Positions 8,642 through 16,801 of a DNA stretch of 64,000 nucleotides are shown here, in pieces (within the stretch, counting starts at the first letter, position 1; every line of letters begins with the position of its first letter). Under the pieces are notes generated by a model. The model was not told where the DNA came from, ran no database searches, and saw only the letters and a list, made by a program, of their open reading frames with translations. The DNA is taken from NCBI RefSeq assembly GCF_019668465.1, contig NZ_AP024828.1, forward strand, positions 2,976,001 to 3,040,000, in the 5' to 3' direction. This DNA is from Mycobacterium senriense. Its GTDB lineage: Bacteria > Actinomycetota > Actinomycetes > Mycobacteriales > Mycobacteriaceae. The translations under genes were made by a program, and so were the position numbers.

Positions 8642-8995
8642 TCAGTTGGTCGCGGCGGCGGTGGATGTCGTGGAGCTGCTGCTCGACTTGTCGCTCGAGC
8701 TGGAGCTGGACTTCTCGCTCGAACTCGAGCCGGACTTGTCGCTCGAGCCCGAGCCGTTGGATCCCGAGTCGCCCGTCGAGGAGGAGCCGTTGCTTGAACT
8801 CGACGACTTCTTGCTGGACTCGCGGCTGTCGGTGCGGTAGAAGCCGCTGCCCTTGAACACCACGCCGACGGAGTTGAAGCGCTTGCGCAGCCGCCCGGCG
8901 CAGCGTTTGCACGTGGTCAGCGCGTCGTCGGTGAAGGCCTGCACGATGTCGAAGCGATCGTCGCACTCGGTGCACTGATAGCTGTAAGTCGGCAC
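8642..8995 (-). CDS. ruc: FmdB-type zinc-ribbon, redox-regulated chaperone Ruc
   Basis: 117 residues. The N-terminal zinc ribbon has cysteines at 8, 11, 29 and 32 (YQCTEC and TTCKRC). From about residue 57 the protein is almost only Ser with some Gly, Asp, Lys and Glu, so it is predicted disordered. The M. tuberculosis homologue Rv0991c (Ruc) is a chaperone switched on by oxidation of the zinc cysteines. A CIRCE-like inverted repeat is 29 bp upstream, consistent with HrcA heat-shock control. The Ser-rich tail contains repeated Ser/Lys/Glu blocks that could vary in length between strains. Confidence 0.9.
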   Translation of the reverse strand: MPTYSYQCTECDDRFDIVQAFTDDALTTCKRCAGRLRKRFNSVGVVFKGSGFYRTDSRESSKKSSSSSNGSSSTGDSGSNGSGSSDKSGSSSSEKSSSSSSDKSSSSSTTSTAAATN

Positions 8996-9023
8996 AAAAA
9001 CCTCCGGATGATTGCAAACCTGG

Positions 9024-9050
9024 TTAGCACTCTAGCGTCTCAAGTGCTAG
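9024..9050 (-). promoter_or_regulatory. CIRCE-like HrcA operator upstream of ruc
   Basis: TTAGCACTC, 9 bp, then AAGTGCTAG. This matches the CIRCE consensus TTAGCACTC-N9-GAGTGCTAA at 16 of 18 positions. It sits just before the ruc start. Rv0991c is reported as part of the HrcA regulon in M. tuberculosis, which fits. Confidence 0.85.
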
Positions 9051-9083
9051 AACCGCCACGTGACATGTCTCATTCCCGATATG

Positions 9084-9683
9084 TCAGCGTCCATCGAGGT
9101 CGATCAATCCTTGTCGCGGCGTGAGCGCGTGGGTCATCGGAATGTCGTGCGGATCGGCCGGCACTTCGTCGAGCACTTCGGCGTCGCGGACGACCGCGAT
9201 CAGCCGCGCGTGCGGGTCGCGGCCGCCCAGCGAGCGGTCGTAGAAACCCCGGCCCCGGCCCAGCCGCACGCCGCGGCGGTCCACGGCCAGGGCCGGCACC
9301 AGCACCACGCCGGCTTGCGCCAGGGCGGATGACGGCAGCCACGGCTGCGGTGGCTCGAGCAACCCCCACCGCCCGGTGGTCAGCGTGCCGGGCCGGTATT
9401 CGCCCCAGGACAACGGCAGCGGCGTGTTGTCGGCCGCGGTGCGCGCAACCGGCAGCAGCACTCGCCCGGTGCGCCGCAGCAACATGTCGAGCATCTCGAT
9501 GGATCCCGGCTCGGTGCCCACCGGCACGTAGGCGCAGATCGTGCTGTCGCTGGTCATGATGCTTTCCAGGCGCTCCAGCCGCTCGCACACCTGGCGCGCC
9601 TCGGCGGCGCGAACGTCGTCGGCAACGTGGCGCCGGGCGGCGAGCAGCTGGTCGCGCAGCGCGGCTTTGCTGGTGGTCGCCAT
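9084..9683 (-). CDS. 5-formyltetrahydrofolate cyclo-ligase
   Basis: 199 residues. The protein starts ATTSKAALRDQLLAARR and carries the family ATP-binding C-terminal motif GRGRGFYDRSLGG. PVGTEPGSIEMLDML and LVPALAVDRRGVRLG correspond to conserved parts of the fold. The enzyme converts 5-formyl-THF to 5,10-methenyl-THF with ATP. It equals Rv0992c by order, and is upstream of ruc and divergent from galU. The ATG start gives normal family length. Confidence 0.93.
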   Translation of the reverse strand: MATTSKAALRDQLLAARRHVADDVRAAEARQVCERLERLESIMTSDSTICAYVPVGTEPGSIEMLDMLLRRTGRVLLPVARTAADNTPLPLSWGEYRPGTLTTGRWGLLEPPQPWLPSSALAQAGVVLVPALAVDRRGVRLGRGRGFYDRSLGGRDPHARLIAVVRDAEVLDEVPADPHDIPMTHALTPRQGLIDLDGR

Positions 9684-9759
9684 GCGTCAACCATGACAGC
9701 CGGGTCTTTGCCCGCGCCACATCGACTCGGCGAAGCGGATGCGGGTTATCGTGTGAACA

Positions 9760-10671
9760 ATGTCAAGCCCAAACGTGGTGGTGCCACGCACAGCAGTCGT
9801 GCCCGCCGCGGGTCTCGGTACCCGCTTCTTGCCGGCGACCAAAACGGTCCCCAAGGAGCTGTTGCCCGTTGTCGATACGCCGGGCATAGAGCTGGTGGCC
9901 GCCGAGGCGGCCGAGGCCGGTGCCGAGCGCCTGGTGATCATCACCTCGGAGGGCAAGGACGGCGTCGTCGCGCACTTCGTCGAAGACCTGGTGCTGGAAA
10001 GCACGTTGGAGGAACGCGGCAAGACGGCGATGCTCGACAAGGTCCGCCGCGCGCCGCAGCTGATCAAGGTCGAGTCCGTGGTGCAGAGCGAGCCGCTGGG
10101 CCTGGGGCATGCGATCGGCTGCGTGGAGTCGCGGCTGGCCGACGACGAGGACGCCGTCGCGGTATTGCTGCCCGACGACCTGGTGCTGCCGACCGGCGTG
10201 CTGGGCACGATGTCGAAGGTGCGCGCGCACTACGGGGGCACGGTGTTGTGTGCCATCGAGGTGACCCCCGAAGAGGTCAGCGCCTACGGCGTTTTCGACG
10301 TCGAACCGATTCCCGACGACGACAACCCCGACGTGCTCAAGGTCAACGGCATGGTCGAGAAGCCTCCGGCCGAGGACGCGCCGTCGCTGTTCGCCGCGGC
10401 CGGCCGTTATGTGCTCGACCGCGCGATATTCGATGCGTTGCGCCGCATCGAGTGTGGGGCCGGCGGCGAAGTACAGCTCACCGACGGGATCGCGTTGCTG
10501 ATCGCGGAGGGTCACCCGGTGCACGTGGTCGTGCATCGCGGATCTCGACACGACTTGGGAAATCCTGGCGGCTACCTCAAGGCTGCGGTTGACTTTGCAT
10601 TGGATCGTGACGACTACGGCCCGGATTTGCGGCAGTGGTTGGTGGCGCGATTAGGTCTGGCCGAAAAGTAG
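9760..10671 (+). CDS. galU: UTP-glucose-1-phosphate uridylyltransferase
   Basis: 303 residues with the nucleotide-binding signature AAGLGTRFLPATKTVPKELLPV near the N-terminus, and the downstream ITSEGKDGV, VLLPDDLVL and GMVEKP motifs of bacterial GalU. It makes UDP-glucose from UTP and glucose 1-phosphate, a precursor for trehalose, glucans and other glycans, and possibly for the polysaccharide locus further right. It is followed by glp, rimJ and glpR, the usual actinobacterial galU-glp cluster. The 77-bp gap to the divergent cyclo-ligase gene must hold both promoters. Confidence 0.96.
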   Translation: MSSPNVVVPRTAVVPAAGLGTRFLPATKTVPKELLPVVDTPGIELVAAEAAEAGAERLVIITSEGKDGVVAHFVEDLVLESTLEERGKTAMLDKVRRAPQLIKVESVVQSEPLGLGHAIGCVESRLADDEDAVAVLLPDDLVLPTGVLGTMSKVRAHYGGTVLCAIEVTPEEVSAYGVFDVEPIPDDDNPDVLKVNGMVEKPPAEDAPSLFAAAGRYVLDRAIFDALRRIECGAGGEVQLTDGIALLIAEGHPVHVVVHRGSRHDLGNPGGYLKAAVDFALDRDDYGPDLRQWLVARLGLAEK

Positions 10672-10797
10672 CCGGGCGCTAACCCGGCTGGCGGACGACA
10701 GCGGGCCGGCGGAACGCGTAGCGGTCCCGGGTGGGGATGCCCCGCCTGCGCAGTGAGCGGGTCGTCTACGCGCGGCCCGACGGCAGAGAGGCGCGCT

Positions 10798-12087
10798 GTG
10801 CGTTCGGTGGAAGAGCAGCAGGCCCGGATCACGGCCGCCGCGGTGGCCCCGCGGCCGATACGTGTGGCGATCGCCGAGGCGCAGGGATTGCTCTGCGCCG
10901 AAGAAGTGGTGACCGAGCGCCCGATGCCCGGCTTCGACCAGGCCGCGATCGATGGCTATGCGGTGCGCAGCGTCGACGTCCTGGGTGTCGGCGAGGTGGG
11001 CAGCGAAGGTCTTCCGGGGCCGTTTGACGAGGCGGGCGAGGGCGACGGGCGCGAGGGCCTGGTGCTGCCGGTGATGGGCATGGTCGAGGCGGGCTCGCGC
11101 ACCCCGAGCCGGTTGCAGCCGCGCCAGGCCGTGCGCGTGCAGACCGGGGCGCCGCTGCCGACCCTGGCCGACGCGGTCCTGCCGTTGCGGTGGACCGACG
11201 GCGGGACGCAACGGGTGCGGATTCTGCGGGGCGCCCCGTCGGGCGCCTACGTGCGCCGCGCCGGCGACGACGTCCAGCCCGGTGACGTCGCGGTGCGATC
11301 CGGGACCGTCATCGGTGCGGCGCAGGTCGGGCTGCTGGCCGCGGTCGGCCGCGAGCGGGTGCTGGTGCACCCGCGGCCCCGGGTGACGATCATGGCGCTG
11401 GGCGGCGAACTGGTCGACATCTCGCGCACCCCGGGCAACGGGCAGGTCTACGACGTCAACTCCTATGCGCTGGCGGCGGCGGCGCGCGATGCCGGCGCGG
11501 AGGTCAACCGTGTCGGGATCGTCAGCGGCGGTCCCCGCGAGCTCCGCGAGATCGTCGAGGGCCAGATCAATCGCGCCGAGGTGATCGTGATCGCCGGTGC
11601 GGTCGGGGGCGCCGCGGCCGAGGCGGTGCGCCAGGTGCTCGCCGAGCTCGGCGACATAGAGGTGGTGCGCGTCGGCATGCATCCGGGATCCATCCAGGGT
11701 TTCGGGCAGCTGGGCCGCGAGGGCGTGCCGACCTTCCTGCTGCCGGCCAACCCGGTGAGCGCGCTGGTGGTCTTCGAGGTGATGGTCCGTCCGTTGATCC
11801 GGCTGTCGCTGGGCAAGCGCCAGCCGATGCGTCGCATCGTGCAGGCGCGCACGCTGTCACCCATCACGTCGGTGGCCGGACGTAAGGGCTTCCTGCGCGG
11901 CCAGCTGATGCGCGACCAGGAGAGCGGGGAGTATCTGGTGCAGGCGCTCGGCGGCGGCCCGGGCGCGTCGTCGCACCTGCTGGCCACCCTCGCCGAGGCG
12001 AACTGTCTGGTGGTGGTGCCGAGCGGCGCCGAGCAGATCCGCACCGGCGAGATCGTCGACGTTGCCTTCCTGGCTCAGCGCGGCTGA
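10798..12087 (+). CDS. glp: Gephyrin-like molybdotransferase Glp (MoeA1)
   Basis: 429 residues from a GTG preceded by AGAGAGG; this start reproduces the conserved RSVEEQQARI N-terminus. MoeA domains are present: PGFDQAAIDGYAVRS in domain I-II, the MPT-binding domain (VTIMALGGELVDIS) and a C-terminal beta-barrel domain. The classical MoeA reaction inserts molybdate into molybdopterin. In Corynebacterium the orthologue Glp binds FtsZ and the membrane protein GlpR, linking it to division. Here rimJ and the GlpR/SepX gene follow directly, so the division role is more likely than bulk cofactor synthesis, although both are possible. M. tuberculosis calls it moeA1. Confidence 0.9.
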   Translation: MRSVEEQQARITAAAVAPRPIRVAIAEAQGLLCAEEVVTERPMPGFDQAAIDGYAVRSVDVLGVGEVGSEGLPGPFDEAGEGDGREGLVLPVMGMVEAGSRTPSRLQPRQAVRVQTGAPLPTLADAVLPLRWTDGGTQRVRILRGAPSGAYVRRAGDDVQPGDVAVRSGTVIGAAQVGLLAAVGRERVLVHPRPRVTIMALGGELVDISRTPGNGQVYDVNSYALAAAARDAGAEVNRVGIVSGGPRELREIVEGQINRAEVIVIAGAVGGAAAEAVRQVLAELGDIEVVRVGMHPGSIQGFGQLGREGVPTFLLPANPVSALVVFEVMVRPLIRLSLGKRQPMRRIVQARTLSPITSVAGRKGFLRGQLMRDQESGEYLVQALGGGPGASSHLLATLAEANCLVVVPSGAEQIRTGEIVDVAFLAQRG

Positions 12088-12149
12088 GCGAAAGAACCGC
12101 ACACACGGTGAACCTGTTGCGCGCCAATTCCCGTCATCCAGGGTGGCCC

Positions 12150-12761
12150 ATGAGCGTTGGGCCACTGCGGGTTCCGGCCGGCGTCGTGCGGTTGCGGGCG
12201 GTGCGGCTGCGCGATGGCGCGCAGTGGAGCCGGATTCGGTTGACCGATCGTGCGCATCTCGAACCGTGGGAGCCCAGCTCCGAGGGTGATTGGACGACCC
12301 GTCACGCGGTGGCGGCCTGGCCGGCGCTGTGTTCCGGTCTGCGCGCCGAGGCGCGGCAGGGGCGGATGCTGCCCTACGTCATCGAGCTCGACGGTCACTT
12401 TTGCGGCCAGCTGACCATCGGCAATGTCACCCACGGCGCGCTGCGGTCGGCGTGGATCGGCTACTGGGTACCGCGATCGGCAACCGGCGGCGGCGTGGCC
12501 ACCGCGGCGCTGGCGCTGGGGTTGGATCACTGTTTCGGCCCGGTGATGTTGCACCGGGTCGAGGCGACCGTGCGCCCGGAAAACGCCGCGAGCCGGGCCG
12601 TGCTGGCCAAAGTCGGCTTCCGCCAGGAGGGGCTGCTGCAGCGCTACCTGGAAGTCGACAGGGCGTGGCGCGACCACCTGCTGATGGCCATCACCGTGGA
12701 AGAGGTGAGCGGATCGGTGACATCGGCGCTGGTCCGCGCCGGTAACGCCAGCTGGGTGTGA
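12150..12761 (+). CDS. rimJ: GNAT ribosomal-protein N-acetyltransferase RimJ-like
   Basis: 203 residues from the ATG that gives SVGPLRVPAGVVRLR; a GTG 42 bp upstream would add an unconserved leader. The GNAT fold shows the acetyl-CoA site WIGYWVPRSATGGGVATAAL and the ENAASRAVLAKVGFRQEG motif typical of the RimJ/RimL group. These enzymes acetylate N-termini, classically of ribosomal proteins. The true substrate in mycobacteria is not known. It lies between glp and glpR, an order kept in many Actinobacteria. Confidence 0.9.
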   Translation: MSVGPLRVPAGVVRLRAVRLRDGAQWSRIRLTDRAHLEPWEPSSEGDWTTRHAVAAWPALCSGLRAEARQGRMLPYVIELDGHFCGQLTIGNVTHGALRSAWIGYWVPRSATGGGVATAALALGLDHCFGPVMLHRVEATVRPENAASRAVLAKVGFRQEGLLQRYLEVDRAWRDHLLMAITVEEVSGSVTSALVRAGNASWV

Positions 12762-12859
12762 CGGCCTCGCCGGCGAGGCGCGGATTTCGCCGTCCCTTAC
12801 CAGGTTCTCCGACGGCTCGCGGGGGAGTCCGAATTGTTGCCGTTCTGGGACTGGCGCGA

Positions 12860-12908
12860 CACGAGTGACTCGTGGTGCTTGTGAGAGGCAAATTACAGGT
12901 GTGTAATT
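12860..12908. promoter_or_regulatory. Two inverted repeats in the glpR promoter region
   Basis: CACGAG-TGA-CTCGTG (12860-12874) and AATTAC-AGGTGT-GTAATT (12891-12908) are both perfect 6-bp-arm inverted repeats in the 225-bp gap between rimJ and glpR. They suggest that glpR has its own regulated promoter. I cannot name the regulators. Confidence 0.4.
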
Positions 12909-12986
12909 GTCCTGTTCAGTACCACCCGGTCGCGTTGGCCACCAATGGGCTGCGCGGGGGATGGACACCGAAGAGAGCAGGTCATC

Positions 12987-14063
12987 ATGCCAAGCATCCC
13001 GCAGTCATTGTTGTGGATATCGCTCGTGGTGCTGTGGCTGTTCGTCTTGGTGCCGATGCTCGTCAGCAAGCGCGACGCAGTGCGGCGCACCAGCGACGTG
13101 GCCTTGGCGACCCGGGTGCTCAACGGCGGGGGCAACTCCCGGCTGATCAAGCGCAGCGGTCCGGCCGCCGGGCATCGCAGCGACCCAAACTGGACGCCGC
13201 CGGAAGAGTCGGCCGAGACCGATCTCGACGAGGAGCGCGACTTCTCCGAGGATGAAGACCGCGACCACGAGGCGGACGACGACGCCGATACCGACGAGCC
13301 GAGCCGCCGGCGCCCGGTCGTGATGAGGATGGCCGTCGCCGAGCCCGCCGAGCCCGCTGAGCCCGACTACGTCGACGTCGATGTGGTCGAGGATTCCCAC
13401 GTACTTCCGGTGGGGGCCAGCGATTCTGCCGCCGAGCCGGAGACGGCCGACATCGAGCCGATCGAAGACGATGAGGCGGACACCGAGGCCGTCGCCAAAC
13501 GCGACGAGGAGGACAAGGACGAGGACAGCTACGAGTACGTCGAGGACTCGTCCGGTCTGGAGCCCGCCGCCGAGGCTGACGACGCCGACGAGGAGGCGCC
13601 GGCGCCGATGCCGCGCAACGCCTCGCGGCGGCGCCGGTTCGACAACAAGACCGCCGCCGCGGTCAGCGCCCGCAAGTACGCCTTCCGCAAAAAGGTCCTG
13701 ATGGTGATGGCGGTCGTTTTGATCGGCTCGGCCACCGCGGCCTTCAAGATCTCGCCGACCGCCTGGTGGGTGTGCGGCACCGCCACCGCGATCACCCTGC
13801 TGTACCTGGGCTACCTGCGGCGCCAGACCCGCATCGAGGAGAAGGTGCGCAACCGCCGGATGAAGCGGGTGGCGCGGGCGCGGCTCGGCGTGGAGAACGC
13901 CTACGACCGCGACTACGACGTGGTCCCGTCGCGGCTGCGACGCCCCGGCGCGGTGGTCCTGGAAATCGACGACGAGGATCCCGTCTTCGAGCACCTGGAC
14001 TACGCGATGGCGATGCGGACCTTCGGTTGGCCGCGGGACTTGCCACGCGCCGTCGGCGAATAG
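12987..14063 (+). CDS. glpR: Divisome membrane protein SepX/GlpR
   Basis: 358 residues from the ATG before PSIPQSLLWISLVVLWLF; longer in-frame starts add a non-conserved leader. There is one N-terminal transmembrane helix (about 7-25), then a long acidic Asp/Glu-rich cytoplasmic linker. A pair of helices follows near the C-terminus (KKVLMVMAVVLIGSATAAF and WWVCGTATAITLLYLGYL), then a basic tail with ending RTFGWPRDLPRAVGE. Architecture and position match GlpR of Corynebacterium and SepX of Streptomyces, which bind the division apparatus through Glp or FtsZ. It is Rv0996 by order. Confidence 0.87.
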   Translation: MPSIPQSLLWISLVVLWLFVLVPMLVSKRDAVRRTSDVALATRVLNGGGNSRLIKRSGPAAGHRSDPNWTPPEESAETDLDEERDFSEDEDRDHEADDDADTDEPSRRRPVVMRMAVAEPAEPAEPDYVDVDVVEDSHVLPVGASDSAAEPETADIEPIEDDEADTEAVAKRDEEDKDEDSYEYVEDSSGLEPAAEADDADEEAPAPMPRNASRRRRFDNKTAAAVSARKYAFRKKVLMVMAVVLIGSATAAFKISPTAWWVCGTATAITLLYLGYLRRQTRIEEKVRNRRMKRVARARLGVENAYDRDYDVVPSRLRRPGAVVLEIDDEDPVFEHLDYAMAMRTFGWPRDLPRAVGE

Positions 14064-14113
14064 TGCTGGCAGTTCGGTAGTTGGTGCCGCGGCTGGTAGC
14101 CTGCTAGCGGTCA

Positions 14114-14186
14114 GGGGCTATGGCGCAGTTGGTAGCGCGACTCGTTCGCATCGAGTAGGTCAGGGGTTCGATTCCCCTTAGCTCCA
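14114..14186 (+). tRNA. tRNA-Ala (CGC anticodon)
   Basis: A 73-nt cloverleaf with a perfect 7-bp acceptor (GGGGCTA with TAGCTCC), D-stem GCGC/GCGC, anticodon stem ACTCG/CGAGT with loop TTCGCAT, and T-arm AGGGG/CCCCT with TTCGATT. The anticodon is CGC, so it reads GCG alanine codons. CCA is not encoded. The 3' half from the anticodon loop onward is repeated at 17533-17575, marking it as the integration site of the element that follows. Confidence 0.97.
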
Positions 14187-14187
14187 C
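14145..14187 (+). repeat. Direct repeat, tRNA-side attachment site
   Basis: 43 bp from the anticodon loop through the discriminator base and one base beyond. It is identical to 17533-17575 and restores a full tRNA, as expected for attL. Confidence 0.9.
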
Positions 14188-14200
14188 GCGAGAAACCCAG

Positions 14201-14410
14201 CTAAGCGCTTGTATTTGCATTAGCTGGCGCCGTTGTTTTGGATGGTCCAGTTAGCAGTCGGTCCGCAGCAGATCGGATCGCCGCGTCGAGGTTGGTCGCG
14301 ACGTGGTCCAAATCCTCGTCAAATAGGTCGGCGTAAACGTCAAGCGGCATAGACGCTTTCGCGTGCGCGAGCATTCGCTGGACCGCCTTCACGTAGGCGC
14401 CCGCCGACAC
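14201..14410 (-). pseudogene. Tyrosine-recombinase integrase, C-terminal remnant
   Basis: About 69 residues read as SAGAYVKAVQRMLAHAKASM followed by LDVYADLFDEDLD. This is the C-terminal end of a phage-type integrase with the final His-containing helix and the catalytic Tyr in LDVYADLF. The rest of the catalytic domain and the N-terminal domains are missing, so it cannot be active. It lies 14 bp from the tRNA repeat and reads toward it, the usual position of the integrase relative to attL. Homology breaks at about base 14405. Confidence 0.88.
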
Positions 14411-14483
14411 GCTCCTCGGCGAGCGCGGCCGGGAACGGCACCGAGGCTCGACCCAAGGGAGCGGTGCCCAGTACAGCGGGGCG

Positions 14484-14591
14484 ATGCGGCCCGACGCACC
14501 GCCCGGGCTTTACACGGTCAACTGGTATGTGACGTCCGACGACGGTGACCCTGCGTCCGGATCGTGGACCTATACCGTGAAGCCGTCCTGA
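14484..14591 (+). pseudogene. CopC-domain protein, C-terminal remnant
   Basis: The reading frame ending at TGA 14589-14591 gives MRPDAPPGLYTVNWYVTSDD followed by GDPASGSWTYTVKPS. This is the last beta-strand segment of CopC copper-binding domains, which usually reads YTV-W-V-S-DGH---G---F-V. No signal peptide or N-terminal His motif remains upstream; the frame before it runs into the integrase junction. It is a decayed fragment, perhaps from an element that carried a copper gene. Confidence 0.55.
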
Positions 14592-14733
14592 GCAACTCCG
14601 ACAAGTCGGACAAGTCCGAGGACTCCGACAAGTAGTGGGATCAGGTTCCGGTCCCGTGGTTCACTCCGGCAACAACCCTTCCAGTTGGTGAGAGTGCTTC
14701 TAGCTAGTGATGCACCTAGTTTGCACCGGGCTA

Positions 14734-15936
14734 TCAGTTGTCGGACAGTCGGACGAGGAATCCGATTACGATCAGCGACCGGGCTAGCTCGACCTGCTGG
14801 TGCGCACTCAGTCCGGGAAGATCGCAAATCCGGAACGGCTCGGCGCTTTTCGAGATGAACTGCATCGCGGCTTTGTGGTCGGCACCGGCGCGCACCGACA
14901 AACTGGCAAAGTGCAGCGAAACACCGTCGGCAGCTGCTTTCACCCGCGAATAGAGCGGTTGATACTTCCTTACTAGTGTTTGTCCGTCGATTCGGGCTGC
15001 TTTCGACGCGCTGGGTGGGATTGGTGGGCATCGGCCGCGGCGGACCAGGGCACCCGCCAATGTGTCGAGACCTCTCGCGATGGCGCTCGGGTCCTCAACC
15101 GCTTTGACAGCGTCACGTAGGAGCACGCCCAGGCTTGCCTGCACACTAGGGTCATCGAGATACCGCGGAGGCGGATAGGCATTCAGACGGTCGTCGTGGA
15201 ATCGCTGCGATTTAAGCGCCGCGATGGCGAGCTGAAGCATGGTGGGTGGGTGGAATCCGACGGTCAGATGGGCGGATGCCTCTGAATTTGTCTCGGCTGC
15301 ATGAACTTTGCCGCGTGGCAGGTACAGCGCGTCACCGACTTCGAGGCGCAAGTCGGTTAGCAACGGGAGGTTGTCGATGACAACCGTCTTGTCCTTCTCG
15401 GGTTGCAGTTCGCGCGGCGGGACCTCGGGGGCGTCGTACAAATGCCAGATCTTGGAGCCCTGGATCTGCAGGATCATCACGTCGTGGTCGTCGTAGTGGG
15501 GAACGAGCCCTTGTGTTGCGGGCGGGGTGATGTAGGCGTTGATCTGTATCGGGAAGTTCAGCTCGACCTCGATGGAGTGGGCCAACGACGCAATCGTGCG
15601 CACGTAGCGCTCGACGCCTCCCATCACGATGGTGTAGCCATCGGCAAAGTCGTTGCGGATGCCGGCAAGGTCCAGACTGCCATCAGCAAGCTGGTAGCTG
15701 TCGGAGCCACTCTTCCTGTGTTTTCCTCTCAGCAGGTGAACCGTCGATGGGTCCCGCCGAAAAAGCTCCAAGAGTTCCTCAACCGCCGACGACGCCTGCA
15801 GCAGGCTATCGAAGTAGCCCGCGCACGAGCGCTTAACGTGGTAGTGCGTTATCCCCCAGATCTGGTCAACAAAGGTCTCTACGGCGAGAGGTTGAAGCAA
15901 CCAGGCTAGTGACGGCTCGCTGGTGGCAGTAGGCAC
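14734..15936 (-). CDS. JmjC/cupin_4 Fe(II)- and 2-oxoglutarate-dependent oxygenase
   Basis: 400 residues. The N-terminal FVDQIWGITHYHVKRS corresponds to the family opening. The iron site is HYDDHD (His and Asp) near residue 147 with the distal His in LPRGKVHAAE, and IWHLYD is a characteristic strand. This is the fold of ribosomal oxygenases (RoxA, NO66, MINA type), which hydroxylate a His or Arg of a ribosomal protein. Related enzymes modify peptides or small molecules. It is the only full enzyme in the tRNA-Ala element. Substrate unknown; no peptide precursor is obvious nearby. Confidence 0.85.
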   Translation of the reverse strand: MPTATSEPSLAWLLQPLAVETFVDQIWGITHYHVKRSCAGYFDSLLQASSAVEELLELFRRDPSTVHLLRGKHRKSGSDSYQLADGSLDLAGIRNDFADGYTIVMGGVERYVRTIASLAHSIEVELNFPIQINAYITPPATQGLVPHYDDHDVMILQIQGSKIWHLYDAPEVPPRELQPEKDKTVVIDNLPLLTDLRLEVGDALYLPRGKVHAAETNSEASAHLTVGFHPPTMLQLAIAALKSQRFHDDRLNAYPPPRYLDDPSVQASLGVLLRDAVKAVEDPSAIARGLDTLAGALVRRGRCPPIPPSASKAARIDGQTLVRKYQPLYSRVKAAADGVSLHFASLSVRAGADHKAAMQFISKSAEPFRICDLPGLSAHQQVELARSLIVIGFLVRLSDN

Positions 15937-16299
15937 TTCGAATATGGTCTTCCGATGCAGTGGGCCGACGGATTCATCGAAACTGTTGTGTGGCGGGCGG
16001 GATCACGCGTACGTCGGCAGTTGGCGTTACGCCACTCCGGGGAACGTTACCGCAGCTTTTCGGCGCAGCTTCGGTTGGGATCGGAGAAGCGGACGACCAC
16101 CCGCACCGCGGAATCCTCGTCGATGGAGAAGTCTTTGACGCGGCGGAGTCCGTCCAGGTGCTCGAGCAGTTCCGGTCTGGTCACGGACGGTCATTCAACG
16201 TCGGCCGTCCGACAGAATCGGGCCGCCCCGACGAGAGCAGGGGCGGCCCGCCAGCGGGTCCTGGGTAACGTAATTGCGGTACCAGCCGACTTAACGTCC
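15937..16299. other. Intergenic stretch with one strong hairpin
   Basis: The 363 bp between the divergent oxygenase gene and the small membrane-protein gene contain overlapping open frames with no recognisable product. The clear structure is the hairpin at 16220-16249. I see no convincing gene here. Confidence 0.5.
16220..16249. terminator. Perfect 10-bp-stem hairpin
   Basis: GGGCCGCCCC and GGGGCGGCCC pair perfectly around a 10-nt loop. No T-run follows, but the strength suggests an intrinsic-type terminator or a structured 5' region 50 bp before the small membrane-protein gene. Confidence 0.55.
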
Positions 16300-16602
16300 A
16301 TGATGATGAGAAGGCTGATTTGGCTCAGTGTCTTGAGCTTTTCCTTTGCGTTCATCGTGACCGCCGCAGCGGGGCCGGTGGTTTCCGTCGTAGCCTGCGC
16401 CGGGGTGTTGGTTTACGCACTGGCCGTGACACGCGGAGCCGCGGCTTGCCGCGCCGAGGCAGCAGGGGTCGAGGCCGCAGAGGCCGAGGCGGCAGAAGCC
16501 GAGATAGAAGCCAGGGCATTGGTGGCAGAAGCAGTAATCGCAGAAGCCGAGGCAGTGGTAGCAGCGGCCCGATTACGCCTGCTCGGAGGAGCTGCTTCCT
16601 GA
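16300..16602 (+). CDS. Small membrane protein with Ala/Glu-rich helical tail
   Basis: 100 residues from one of three consecutive ATG codons. Residues about 5-42 form one or two hydrophobic helices (RRLIWLSVLSFSFAFIVTAA). The rest is an Ala/Glu/Val-rich, cysteine-poor stretch (AEAAEAEAAEAEIEARALVA) that would form a long amphipathic helix or coiled coil. The frame extends upstream to 15955, but that part is Arg/Ser-rich and unlike a protein. No strong ribosome site is visible. I do not recognise a family; it could be a structural phage- or element-derived protein. Confidence 0.45.
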   Translation: MMMRRLIWLSVLSFSFAFIVTAAAGPVVSVVACAGVLVYALAVTRGAAACRAEAAGVEAAEAEAAEAEIEARALVAEAVIAEAEAVVAAARLRLLGGAAS

Positions 16603-16801
16603 ACCGTTTATGTCTGCAAAATCGTTCCGGTTAGTAATTGCCCAGGCACGTCGGTTTCCCCGGTTCAACAGAGGGACGTCTGCGCCCGAGTGGACGCGGC
16701 CGTTCGTGAGCGAGGACCGAAAGTCCTTGGGGGAGTGCCACACTGCTACCTGCGCCACGCGCAGCGTATGCGTGGCGTACGACGATGAACGGCGATGGAC
16801 G

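Noticed and set aside
8680..8830. Repeated GAGC/CTCG-rich DNA that looks like a tandem or CRISPR-like repeat
   Set aside because: It is the coding sequence of the Ser-rich tail of Ruc; there are no regular spacers.
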